Under the pieces are notes generated by a model. It searched no databases. It saw only the letters and a program-made list of their open reading frames with translations, and was not told the origin of the DNA. A DNA stretch of 64,000 nucleotides from Clostridium beijerinckii (GTDB taxonomy: Bacteria > Bacillota > Clostridia > Clostridiales > Clostridiaceae): contig NZ_CP144906.1 of NCBI RefSeq assembly GCF_036699995.1, positions 1,550,001 to 1,614,000 of the forward strand. The letters are read 5' to 3'. The translations under genes were made by a program, and so were the position numbers. Shown here piece by piece: positions 44,941 to 53,939 of this stretch (position 1 is the stretch's first letter; each line of letters starts with the position of its first letter).

Positions 44941-46440
44941 TTAATATTCATTTTCTCCAAATGTACCAAGGTACGTAAAAATTAAGAAAACAAGACCCAT
45001 TATAATAAAGTTATTTACCACTAAAGAATTCGTGAACATATGTTTTGAAAATATGTTTATAATTAAGAAAGTTAAAAATCCAAGCAATATATATATTACT
45101 ATATTAAACTTGTTTAAATTAAGTTCAATATGTTTGTTAACCTCGTACATATTGAGGATAAATCCAATTGTACACGCTACAAGCATAGTTAAACTATAAC
45201 CAAATATATTAATTGAATGAATAGCAGTAAATATGTATAAACATATCAATTCAATTACAGCTTCTATTAGCGAGTTTCTTAAAATTATTCCCTGTCTATT
45301 AAGTCCATTTAGTATTCCAAACATAGTTACTGCAGGAAAGAATATTGGTGCAGTAAGTGAAGCAAATCTAATATACAGACCTAAGTCATTTCTCCCATAA
45401 AACATCTCACCAAGGCTATGAGGAATAACATTACAAATTATTGTGGTTGCTATGCCAAGCAAGAAAGCAACTTTAAGAACCTTTCTTATTCGAACAGAGG
45501 CTTCATATTGTTTTCCTAGAACTAGACTTTGAGAAAGATCTGGAATTAATAATGTATTAATTGTTGAGACTACAATTAACGGTATTGTTATTATGCTAAG
45601 AGCCATCCCAGTATACTTACCTATCATACTTAAAGCTTCAGTATAAGTGAAGCCAGCTACTAGTAAACGCCGAGGAACAATTAGTGTTGAAAGAGTCCCT
45701 AGGATATTAGTTAAAAAACCATTTGCACAAAGTGGAATTGCGATAATTACCACATCAAAGAGAAGTTGAAATCTGCTTTCAGTCTTTTCATAAGAAATAG
45801 GCATTTTTCTAATAGAGTATTTGTAGTAAATATAGAGGAAAAATAAGCTTTGAAATTCACCAATGCATAATGCGACTGTAGCTAAGGTTACCATACTTTC
45901 TAAAGTATTAGCTTTAGTAAAAAATATAAGCATGCTTACAGTTAGAATTCTCATGGCCTTTTCAAAAATATCAATTATAGCTGGCACTGTAATCTTAGAA
46001 GTTCCGTAAAAGTATCCTTTAAGTATATTTGAAATTGCTATGCATACCATAGCTGGACAGATAACTTTTATTGCATTTATAGTACGAGCATCATTTACAC
46101 CATATTTTCCAATTAGTGGAGCACATACAAACACTAATATACCTACCAAGAGCGCCCAAGATATGTTAAATAATGAAACAACTCTAATTGTTTTTTCTAT
46201 ATTTTTATGTTCTCCTTTTTGTGCATAGACAGCAGTTATTTTAGATATAGAAGCAACTATCCCTGCAGTCATAAGACATATAAATAAATTGTAAATAGGC
46301 ATAACTAAATTATAGAGTCCCATTCCTTCAGCACCTAGGACTTTAGAAAGATAGATGGAAAATATAAAACCAAGTATACCAGTAGTCACATTAGAGGACA
46401 CCAGTAAAAAAGAATTTTTTAAAAAATTATCTTTGCCCAA
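44941..46440 (-). CDS. spoVB: Stage V sporulation protein B-like flippase
   Basis: A 499-residue MVF/MATE-type transporter with about 14 helices. FLLVSSNVTTGILGFIFSIYLSKVLG and LKGYFYGTSKITVPAIIDIFEKAMRI match SpoVB, which is needed for spore cortex peptidoglycan synthesis; here LSKVLGAEGMGLYNL and SNILKGYFYG are the plainest parts. The start is TTG 46440, ten bases after AGGAG. A sigma-E-like promoter lies upstream, consistent with mother-cell expression. It is a distant paralogue of the convergent flippase. Confidence 0.82.
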   Translation of the reverse strand: MGKDNFLKNSFLLVSSNVTTGILGFIFSIYLSKVLGAEGMGLYNLVMPIYNLFICLMTAGIVASISKITAVYAQKGEHKNIEKTIRVVSLFNISWALLVGILVFVCAPLIGKYGVNDARTINAIKVICPAMVCIAISNILKGYFYGTSKITVPAIIDIFEKAMRILTVSMLIFFTKANTLESMVTLATVALCIGEFQSLFFLYIYYKYSIRKMPISYEKTESRFQLLFDVVIIAIPLCANGFLTNILGTLSTLIVPRRLLVAGFTYTEALSMIGKYTGMALSIITIPLIVVSTINTLLIPDLSQSLVLGKQYEASVRIRKVLKVAFLLGIATTIICNVIPHSLGEMFYGRNDLGLYIRFASLTAPIFFPAVTMFGILNGLNRQGIILRNSLIEAVIELICLYIFTAIHSINIFGYSLTMLVACTIGFILNMYEVNKHIELNLNKFNIVIYILLGFLTFLIINIFSKHMFTNSLVVNNFIIMGLVFLIFTYLGTFGENEY

Positions 46441-46469
46441 AGTTCATTCACTCCTTTAAATTACTTTAA

Positions 46470-46498
46470 ATAATATTCAAAATGATAACTAAATATGA
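46470..46498 (-). promoter_or_regulatory. Sigma-E-like promoter of spoVB
   Basis: On the minus strand TCATATT, 14 bases, AATATTAT. The -35 fits the sigma-E consensus well and the -10 matches CATACAAT at five of eight positions. Bacillus spoVB is sigma-E dependent. Confidence 0.4.
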
Positions 46499-46627
46499 AT
46501 TTGAAAATTTTAGATATAAAGGTAGAATGATATAAAATAAAACAAATATTTACAAAGAGGTACTAAAAAGATATAATTATCTGTGGCTAAATTATAAAAA
46601 ACAATTGTACTAAATGGGGGAAACATA

Positions 46628-47458
46628 ATGAACAAAATTTCAGATAATGATATGATAAATTTTTACTATAATGCATTGCCATCTATAGAAGTCCTTTTTG
46701 ATGAAGATGTATCTATGGCATTAACTGATACTAAGCAATATTTATATACAAAGTACAGCCCTAAATTGGAATTAAACACAAATAAGGGAGATATAATTCC
46801 AGAAGGAGGAGCTATAATTGAAGCGTTGAGAACTGGGACTAATATGATAAAAGTTGTGCCAGAGCATGTATATGGAACTGCTTTTAAATCATTTGCAATT
46901 CCAATTAAAGAAGAGGGTAAAGTTGTAGGTGTTTTTGTCGTAGGAAAAAGTTTAGAAAGAAAAAATGCTGTGATGAGTATAACTAAAAATTTATCAGAAA
47001 CTTTATCGCAAATATCGATAGGTATAAACGAAGTTGCAAAAGATGTACAAGAGTTAGCGACAATGAATGAAAAATTATTATTGGAAACTAAAGGAACTAA
47101 TGAAAAGACCAAAGATACAGATAATATAGTAACATTTATTCAAGGAATTTCATCACAGACAAATTTATTAGGTTTAAATGCTGCGATTGAAGCGGCTAGA
47201 GCTGGTGATGCAGGTAGAGGGTTTAATGTTGTTGCACAAGAAATTAGAAAACTATCTAATTCTTCAAATGAGTCAATAAAACAGATAGATTCAGTTATAA
47301 AACATATATCAACATCAATAAATAGCATAAATGATGGTTTAATTAAATCTAATGATGTCTCACAAAGCCAATCAGCTGCATTAGAAGAAATAGCAGCATC
47401 TATAGCAGAGTTAAACTCAACAGCTAAGAAATTAGGAGAATTAGCTGAAAATCTTTAA
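46628..47458 (+). CDS. Soluble methyl-accepting chemotaxis-type protein, copy 1
   Basis: A 276-residue cytoplasmic receptor with no membrane segment or HAMP. The N-terminal ~115 residues form a small sensor domain ending [25 protein letters not shown]/Cache-like. The rest is a short signalling coiled coil with the hairpin tip [25 protein letters not shown] motif ([20 protein letters not shown]) that contacts CheA and CheW. The ligand is unknown. ATG follows GGGGGAAA. The neighbouring copy shares its signalling half almost exactly. Confidence 0.88.
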   Translation: MNKISDNDMINFYYNALPSIEVLFDEDVSMALTDTKQYLYTKYSPKLELNTNKGDIIPEGGAIIEALRTGTNMIKVVPEHVYGTAFKSFAIPIKEEGKVVGVFVVGKSLERKNAVMSITKNLSETLSQISIGINEVAKDVQELATMNEKLLLETKGTNEKTKDTDNIVTFIQGISSQTNLLGLNAAIEAARAGDAGRGFNVVAQEIRKLSNSSNESIKQIDSVIKHISTSINSINDGLIKSNDVSQSQSAALEEIAASIAELNSTAKKLGELAENL

Positions 47459-47522
47459 TTTATGGAATATTAATTAACATATATAAACATCTTTACATAG
47501 TAAAAAAGAATATAAAAATTAG

Positions 47523-47572
47523 TAGGAGTAATAATACATATATTTTATGTGAGTTATTGCTCCTATTTTAAT
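47523..47572 (+). terminator. Terminator of receptor copy 1
   Basis: TAGGAGTAATAA pairs with TTATTGCTCCTA, then TTTTAATAT. Confidence 0.75.
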
Positions 47573-47686
47573 ATGTAAAACAAAATAAAATAAAATGAGA
47601 CAAATATTTACAAGGAAATGTTAAGAAGATATAATTATCTAGACCAAATCTATAAAAAAACAATTGTATTAAATGGGGGAAATATA

Positions 47687-48517
47687 ATGAACAAAATTTC
47701 AGATAACGATATGATAAATTTTTTCTATAATGCAGTGCCATCTATAGAAAGTCTTTTTGATGAAGATATAGCCATAGTATTAACTGACACTGAGAAATAT
47801 TTATATACAAAATATGGCCAAGAATTAGTGTCTAGTGTAAAAGCAGGAGATCTAATACTTGATGGTGGTGCTATAGTTGAGGTAATAAGGACAGGTAAAA
47901 ATATAGTTAAATTTGTTCCAAAACATGTATACGGTGTTGAGGTAAAATCATTTGCAATTCCTATAAAAGAAGAAGGTAAGGTTGTTGGAGTTTTTGTAGT
48001 TGCCAAAAGTCTATCTAAGAAAAATGCTGTTACAGATATCACGAGGAATTTAACGGAAACTCTTTCACAAATATCGATAGGCATAAACGAAGTTGCAAAA
48101 GGTGTACAAGAGTTGGCTACAATGAATGAGGAACTATTATTAGAAACTAAAGAAACTAATGAAAGAACAAAAGATACAGATAATATAGTGACTTTTATTC
48201 AGGGGGTATCATCACAGACAAATTTATTAGGATTAAATGCTGCAATTGAAGCGGCTAGAGCTGGTGATGCAGGTAGAGGGTTTAATGTCGTTGCACAAGA
48301 AATTAGAAAACTATCTAATTCTTCAAATGAGTCAATAAAACAGATAGATTCAGTTATAAAACATATATCAACATCAATAAATAGCATAAATGATAGTTTA
48401 ACTAAATCTAACGATGTTTCACAAAGCCAATCAGCTGCATTAGAAGAAATAGCAGCATCTATAGCAGAGTTAAACTCAACAGCTAAGAAATTAGGAGAAT
48501 TAGCTGAAAATCTTTAA
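47687..48517 (+). CDS. Soluble methyl-accepting chemotaxis-type protein, copy 2
   Basis: Second copy of the duplication, also 276 residues. The signalling half differs from copy 1 at only a few residues, whereas the sensor domain differs at many (for example [19 protein letters not shown] region against [14 protein letters not shown]). That suggests a changed or broadened ligand with the same output. The frame extends upstream to 47618, but ATG 47687 corresponds to copy 1 and has the same AAATGGGGGAAA before it. Confidence 0.88.
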   Translation: MNKISDNDMINFFYNAVPSIESLFDEDIAIVLTDTEKYLYTKYGQELVSSVKAGDLILDGGAIVEVIRTGKNIVKFVPKHVYGVEVKSFAIPIKEEGKVVGVFVVAKSLSKKNAVTDITRNLTETLSQISIGINEVAKGVQELATMNEELLLETKETNERTKDTDNIVTFIQGVSSQTNLLGLNAAIEAARAGDAGRGFNVVAQEIRKLSNSSNESIKQIDSVIKHISTSINSINDSLTKSNDVSQSQSAALEEIAASIAELNSTAKKLGELAENL

Positions 48518-48581
48518 TTTATGGAATATTAATTAACATATATAAACATCTTTACATAGTTAAAAAGAATATAAAAATTAG

Positions 48582-48632
48582 TAGGAGAAATAATCCATAT
48601 ATTTTATGTGAATTATTGCTCCTATTTTAATA
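48582..48632 (+). terminator. Terminator of receptor copy 2
   Basis: TAGGAGAAATAA pairs imperfectly with TTATTGCTCCTA, then TTTTAATAT; duplicate of the copy 1 terminator. Confidence 0.7.
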
Positions 48633-48766
48633 TGTAAAATAAATAAGATTTTTAAAGAGAGGTCTTATTTTATTAAATTTACAATATAAATTTAATATGG
48701 ATATTATGATTTGTACATAAGAAGTATTTTTAGAATTTAATTATAGAGGTAAAGGAGGGAAGTGTA

Positions 48767-50071
48767 GTGAAAAGATTTCTAAAGTTTTTGATTATATCAA
48801 TTATAATAGTTGTACTAGCTTTTGCTGTATTTAAATTATCTAATGAATATAGGATGAATACATTAAAAAATAATGTTAGCTGGAGTGTTGTTTATAAAAA
48901 TTGTAAAGATTCTGTAGCTTTTGAGAAAGATGAAAACCAAAATACCTATATAGCTTACAATAATTATATTAAAGTTATTAAAATAGATGGTAGGGAAGAA
49001 ACTTTATTGGAGGATAAATCCTTAGAAATAGAAAACTTGCTTTATTATAATAATAAATTGTATTTTATTTCTAAAACAGATTTATATGAATATGATTTAG
49101 CATCCAAAAGTTTAAAAAGCATTTTAGGGAATATACCTAGTGAAGGGAAATATTTAGATAGGAATTTAATTATAAAGGATTCAAAGTTACTTTTAGCGAT
49201 AGGAAGTGCTACGAATTCAGGAATAGCATCCAATGATGGCGAGTATCCGCAAAACAAAATACCTTACGATAAAAGCTCTATAGATGTAACATTAAATGGA
49301 TTCAATTATGGTGAAAAGAAAACAGGAGCTTTCATGCCATATGGAAATTCCAGTGAAGGAGGGCAAAGAATAAAAGCTCAGAGTATAGCAAACTCTTGTA
49401 TAATTGAAGTGAATCTAAATAACGATAAGACATCATTATATGCTTCAGGAATAAGGAATGTAAAGGGATGGGATCTAGATAGTGAAGGAAACCTAATTGG
49501 AATTGTTGGTGGAATGGAGAAGATAGGGGATAGGCCTATTAATAGAGATTTTGATTATTTGTATAAACTAGATAAAGGAAAATGGTATGGTTGGCCTGAT
49601 TTTAGTGGTGGAGATCCTATAAGTTCACCAAGGTTTAAAGGGGAAAAATTAGTATCACCTCTTATTGCTAATCCTCCTAATAAAACAGTTCAAGCACCTA
49701 TATATCAATATTCAGAAGTTGGTGCTATAAGATATTTAGCCATAGATAAAGATGGAAAAATATTAGAGAAGAATGCAAATGTATATTTTAATAGTAAAGA
49801 GAATCTTATAGCTGGAATAAATTCAGAAAGTATCGTATATGACTTACTAAAGTTAAAAGATAAGAGCAAAATACAGGGGATTAAATATTCAGATGGAGAT
49901 ATTTATATATTGGATAGTGGAATGGGCTGTATATATAAATTACAATCTAATGATTTTGGGTTAAAATTTAATCTTCCAAAACCAATTTGGATATTTATAT
50001 TTGTATTTTTATTTATACTAACTTGCTTAATAATATTTAAATTTTATTCTAAGCGCGGATATAAAAAATAA
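48767..50071 (+). CDS. Membrane-bound beta-propeller protein, sugar dehydrogenase-like (GSDH fold)
   Basis: A 434-residue protein with a membrane helix at each end (about 7-23 and 408-426) and an extracytoplasmic domain between. RNVKGWDLDSEGNLIGIVGG and KGKWYGWPDFSGGDPISSP resemble the sorbosone/glucose dehydrogenase propeller, where GWPDY-type motifs are typical. PQQ use is doubtful in clostridia, so a binding or sensing role is as likely as an enzymatic one. GTG follows AAAGGAGGGAAG. It is a single-gene unit with a clear terminator. Confidence 0.7.
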   Translation: MKRFLKFLIISIIIVVLAFAVFKLSNEYRMNTLKNNVSWSVVYKNCKDSVAFEKDENQNTYIAYNNYIKVIKIDGREETLLEDKSLEIENLLYYNNKLYFISKTDLYEYDLASKSLKSILGNIPSEGKYLDRNLIIKDSKLLLAIGSATNSGIASNDGEYPQNKIPYDKSSIDVTLNGFNYGEKKTGAFMPYGNSSEGGQRIKAQSIANSCIIEVNLNNDKTSLYASGIRNVKGWDLDSEGNLIGIVGGMEKIGDRPINRDFDYLYKLDKGKWYGWPDFSGGDPISSPRFKGEKLVSPLIANPPNKTVQAPIYQYSEVGAIRYLAIDKDGKILEKNANVYFNSKENLIAGINSESIVYDLLKLKDKSKIQGIKYSDGDIYILDSGMGCIYKLQSNDFGLKFNLPKPIWIFIFVFLFILTCLIIFKFYSKRGYKK

Positions 50072-50085
50072 TAAATAGAAAATTG

Positions 50086-50130
50086 AACTGTCTTAAGTGG
50101 TGTTTTATCAACTTAAGACAGTTTTATTAT
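50086..50130 (+). terminator. Terminator of the propeller gene
   Basis: AACTGTCTTAAGT pairs with ACTTAAGACAGTT, then TTATTAT. Confidence 0.85.
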
Positions 50131-50226
50131 CTAAGTAATCTAATAAACAAAAATAATTTATATTCAAATTTATGGAATAAATGCTAAAATATAATAAAAG
50201 GTATTAGTGATAATGGAGGAGATGTT

Positions 50227-50781
50227 ATGGGAAAAACATTGGTAATTAATCTAGAGAATATTATATTTCAAGGTGATATATTAGATGTAGGAGAAAAAAA
50301 TCTTGGTATAATATATAATATATCAAAGGAAGCAAAGGATGAGATATCATTAGACTATGTATCTAGCGATAGTAAAGTAGAGCTAAAAGATAGAAAATAT
50401 GATGCATGTACATTTTTCTTTGAGTTGAATAAAATATGGACCAGTTTAGAAAAAGAAAGATTAATAAGAGAAATAAGTTCATATATAAGAGAATCTGGTG
50501 AAATATTTATTTGGGATATTAATAAAGAAAGGGGAAAAATATTTAATAATAAGATAAAAGTAATATTACAAAATGAAAAGGTTAAGGAGTTTACGTTTAA
50601 AAATTTAAATGTACTTTTAAGTTCTAATATTGAAGAAATAAAAAAAATTCTTGAAAAATATTTTGAAATAGAAGAAACTAAAGCATGGGAAGATGTTTTC
50701 TTCATAAAAGGAAAGAAACTGAAGACTAAAGCTGAAGTAGAGGAGAAAATTAATTATGAAGGTATTAATCACAGCAGTTGA
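50227..50781 (+). CDS. Methyltransferase-like protein with a degenerate SAM motif
   Basis: A 184-residue protein with a Rossmann-like class I methyltransferase pattern: GDILDVGEKNLGIIYNI in place of the usual DVGCGxG, then YDACTFFFELNKIW and SGEIFIWDINKE. The glycine-rich SAM loop is altered, so catalysis is uncertain. The last 26 bases overlap the next gene, which starts inside it, and the pair is translationally coupled. That link with a radical SAM enzyme is the best hint about its job. ATG follows GGAGGAG. Confidence 0.6.
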   Translation: MGKTLVINLENIIFQGDILDVGEKNLGIIYNISKEAKDEISLDYVSSDSKVELKDRKYDACTFFFELNKIWTSLEKERLIREISSYIRESGEIFIWDINKERGKIFNNKIKVILQNEKVKEFTFKNLNVLLSSNIEEIKKILEKYFEIEETKAWEDVFFIKGKKLKTKAEVEEKINYEGINHSS

Positions 50782-52420
50782 CTCTAAATTCATTCATAGT
50801 AATTTAGCAGTTAGATATTTAAAAAGTTTTACAAGAGATATGGATTATGAAAGCAAAATAAAAGAATTCACTATAAACGATAGGGAAGGTAGAATACTTG
50901 AAGAAATAATTAAAGAAAAACCAGATATTGTAGCATTTTCAACATATATTTGGAATGTTGAACTTATTTCAAGAGTAGCGAATTTGATAAAGAGAGTGGA
51001 TTCCAATATAGAAATCTTATATGGTGGACCAGAAGTTTCATTTGACTCAAGAAGTTTCTTAAAAAATAATGTAGGAGAATATGTTATTGAAGGTGAAGGA
51101 GAAAAAACTTATAGAGATTTTATTTTGTATAAGTTAGGTAAAATTAAACTGGAAGATGTCAGAGGGCTTCATTATAAAATTAATGATATAGTTTATTCCA
51201 ATGAAAAGCGTCCACTTATGTCTATGGATGAAATAGTTTTTCCGTATGAGGAAAATGAAGATTTGACTAATAAAATTGTATATTATGAGGCTTCAAGAGG
51301 ATGCCCTTTTAACTGTAAATACTGTCTTTCATCTACAAGTCATGGAGTTAGATTTTTAGATATTGATAGAGTGTTAAAGGATTTAATGTATTTTATAAAT
51401 AAGGAAGTTAGATTAGTTAAATTTGTTGATCGTACATTTAACTGTAATTCTAAATTTGCTATGGCAATATGGGATTTCTTAATAAATCAAGATACGAATA
51501 CTCAATTTCATTTTGAGATATCAGCAGATATATTAAAGCCACAGGAAATAGAACTTTTATCAAAGGCCCCAAAAGGAAGGTTTAGATTTGAAGTTGGAGT
51601 TCAAACCACTAATGATGAGGTTTTAAGAAATATAAATAGATTTGTTAATTTTAGTGATATAAAAGAAAAGGTTCTAGAAATTGAAGCATTAAGAAATATA
51701 GATCAGCATTTAGATTTAATAGCAGGACTTCCAGGAGAAGATTATGAATCTTTCAAAAAGTCTTTTAATGATATGTATGAAATAAAACCAGAGGAAATAC
51801 AACTTGGGTTTTTAAAGTTATTAAAGGGATCTTCTATGAGAGAAGATGCAGAGAAATATGGAATGGAATACTCGCCATATCCACCATATGAGATATTAAA
51901 AACAGATAAGATCTCATACGAAGAGTTATTAAAACTAAAAAAGGTAGAAGAGATGGTAGATAAATATTATAATTCTCAGAAGTTTAATCATATAATTAGA
52001 TATTTTGAGAGAAAATTTGAGTTGCCATTTGATTTTTACTATAGCCTAGGGATGTTCTTTGAAGATAAAGGTTATTTTAGCAAAAACATAGGAAATGCTG
52101 AATACTATAAAGTATTTTTAGATTATAGTGAAAGTGTATTACAAGAAGATAACAAGCATTTAAAAGAGATTATTAGATTTAATTACTTAATATTTAATAA
52201 GAAACGTGGTCTCCCAGAATTTTTGAGAAGTGATATGGAGAAAGAAGAAGAAAAGAGTATAAAAGAAAGACTTAAAGAAAAATATTCATTTAAAGAATAT
52301 TATCTAGAAAAATTTAGTATCAATTTAGAAAAGTATATTTTAAACAATGAAATAATAGAAGAAGATTCATATTATATGTTTAATAATAATAATGAATATG
52401 TTTATTTGAAGAATATATAA
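50756..52420 (+). CDS. B12-binding-domain radical SAM protein (DUF4080-like)
   Basis: A 554-residue protein. Residues 1-140 form a cobalamin-binding-type Rossmann domain (DIVAFSTYIWNVELIS, ILYGGPEVSFD, VIEGEGEKT). The radical SAM core follows with CPFNCKYC binding the 4Fe-4S cluster, FVDRTFNCN and LDLIAGLPGE. The C-terminal ~190 residues are the extension seen in DUF4080 proteins. This class methylates or rearranges unactivated carbons or acts on tRNA or lipids; the substrate here is unknown. It overlaps the methyltransferase-like gene by 26 bases. Confidence 0.85.
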   Translation: MKVLITAVDSKFIHSNLAVRYLKSFTRDMDYESKIKEFTINDREGRILEEIIKEKPDIVAFSTYIWNVELISRVANLIKRVDSNIEILYGGPEVSFDSRSFLKNNVGEYVIEGEGEKTYRDFILYKLGKIKLEDVRGLHYKINDIVYSNEKRPLMSMDEIVFPYEENEDLTNKIVYYEASRGCPFNCKYCLSSTSHGVRFLDIDRVLKDLMYFINKEVRLVKFVDRTFNCNSKFAMAIWDFLINQDTNTQFHFEISADILKPQEIELLSKAPKGRFRFEVGVQTTNDEVLRNINRFVNFSDIKEKVLEIEALRNIDQHLDLIAGLPGEDYESFKKSFNDMYEIKPEEIQLGFLKLLKGSSMREDAEKYGMEYSPYPPYEILKTDKISYEELLKLKKVEEMVDKYYNSQKFNHIIRYFERKFELPFDFYYSLGMFFEDKGYFSKNIGNAEYYKVFLDYSESVLQEDNKHLKEIIRFNYLIFNKKRGLPEFLRSDMEKEEEKSIKERLKEKYSFKEYYLEKFSINLEKYILNNEIIEEDSYYMFNNNNEYVYLKNI

Positions 52421-52479
52421 AATATACATACTCAATAGAAAATGATACCGACAATAAAAGAATAATGTATTGAGCAATG

Positions 52480-52524
52480 TAGGAGAACCTAATCTAGATG
52501 GAGTAGGTTCTCCTATTTTTATTA
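52480..52524 (+). terminator. Terminator of the radical SAM operon
   Basis: TAGGAGAACCTA pairs with TAGGTTCTCCTA, then TTTTTATT. Confidence 0.9.
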
Positions 52525-52741
52525 TATAAAATTATGCTGATAATAAAGAAATTAAATATAAAAAGTTCATTTATAGTACCTGAAAAGATATAAATAATTG
52601 TATTATATAGTAATTAAGGACTTATAAGTTAATTAAGGTAAATACTATATACTGATAATATTACTTAGTTATAGAATGAGAAGGTTGTAATATATTAATT
52701 TAATACAACAAAAAGATGCAATAATTTAAGGGGAGATAAAA
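52525..52741. other. Upstream region of the cell-wall-binding protein gene
   Basis: About 220 bases without a gene; AT-rich, with several TATA-like hexamers. The gene's ribosome binding site AAGGGGAG is at its right end. I cannot name a specific promoter. Confidence 0.4.
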
Positions 52742-53824
52742 ATGAATAAAAATATAAAAAAAATAATAGCAATTACTTTAGCACTAACTTCAGCACCTGC
52801 ACTAATACCAAACATTGTAAACTTTGGGACAACAGCTGTTTATGCAGCAAGTTCTTCAGGATATATTACTAATATATCGGTAGAAACAAATAAAGATAAA
52901 ACAGTAAATGTTTATACCAAAAACAATTACAGTAGTAATTATAAGTTGAGTAAAATAAGCGGGGAAGCTCCAACAAAATTATATGCTCAAGTTGCAAGCA
53001 GTGTAAAGAAAATCAAAATCACAGATGTTGATTTTGGAACTAATTGTGATAATGTTAAAATTTATAAAGGAAGTACAGAAATAGACTTAGATGAAGAAGT
53101 TAAGATTTCGAGCAATCTGACACTTACAATCAAGGCATATAGCGGCACAACACTTAAACAAACTTATACGCTTAAAATAGAAAAGGAAGACTCAGACAGT
53201 AGCGATGATGACATATACTTAGATGACTTATCATTAACATATGATAATGATGATATTGATTTTGATTTCGATAAAGATAAATCATCATATGATATAAATG
53301 TAAAAAATAAAGTAAGTTATGTAAAAATATGTGCAGATCCAGAAGAGGATGATTATACTGTTAAAGTTAATGGTGATACAGTAGATGAAGATGATGACTG
53401 GACAAAGAAAGTATCATTATCAGAAGGGGAGAATACTATTACAGTTAAGATTAAAGATGATGATAGAAATACACGAGAATATACACTAAATATTACTAGA
53501 GCAAAAGACAACACAAGTTCAACAACAAGTAGTACAAGCAGTCTTTCTACATCATTAAAGGAAGGTTGGCAGCAAATAAGTGGAATCTGGTATTTTATAG
53601 GACCAGATGGATCTAAGCAAACAGGATGGCTAAAGAGTCCATATAGCGGGAAATGGTATTATATGAATGACAGCGGAGTTATGCAAACAGGATGGTTTAA
53701 GAGCCCATATAGTGGAAAATGGTATTACTTAAACCCAATCTCTAATGAATTTATAGGTGCTATGGTTACAAATACAACAATTGATGGATATAAAATAGGT
53801 TATGATGGTGCAAGAATAAATTAA
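52742..53824 (+). CDS. Secreted cell-wall-binding protein with cadherin-like domains
   Basis: A 360-residue exported protein. A signal peptide ends near TAVYAA (about residue 36). Two beta-sandwich domains of the cadherin-like type follow: residues ~37-150 and ~157-256, the second with DDLSLTYDN, SSYDINV and GENTITVKIKD. After a Ser/Thr linker come choline-binding-like cell-wall repeats: GIWYFIGPDGSKQTGWLKS, GKWYYMNDSGVMQTGWFKS and a third partial copy. Such proteins attach non-covalently to the wall. The function of the sandwich domains is unknown. ATG follows AAGGGGAG. Confidence 0.85.
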   Translation: MNKNIKKIIAITLALTSAPALIPNIVNFGTTAVYAASSSGYITNISVETNKDKTVNVYTKNNYSSNYKLSKISGEAPTKLYAQVASSVKKIKITDVDFGTNCDNVKIYKGSTEIDLDEEVKISSNLTLTIKAYSGTTLKQTYTLKIEKEDSDSSDDDIYLDDLSLTYDNDDIDFDFDKDKSSYDINVKNKVSYVKICADPEEDDYTVKVNGDTVDEDDDWTKKVSLSEGENTITVKIKDDDRNTREYTLNITRAKDNTSSTTSSTSSLSTSLKEGWQQISGIWYFIGPDGSKQTGWLKSPYSGKWYYMNDSGVMQTGWFKSPYSGKWYYLNPISNEFIGAMVTNTTIDGYKIGYDGARIN

Positions 53825-53939
53825 TTAGTTAAATAAAATAAAAGGATTATTTGAATATAGCAAAGAGTAACATACATAGGAATAATATGAATGTTACTCT
53901 TTTGTGTAATCATACAATAAACATATGTGGGAGAGGTTA

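Larger units (their letters stand above)
46535..48650 (+). repeat. Tandem duplication of a chemoreceptor gene (~1,059-bp period)
   Basis: Two direct copies: about 46535-47590 and 47591-48650. Each has a leader with ACAAATATTTACA and AAATGGGGGAAA, a 276-codon gene and a terminator. Start and stop codons are 1,059 bases apart in both. The last ~100 codons and the 3' flank are nearly identical, while the sensor half has diverged clearly. Confidence 0.9.
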
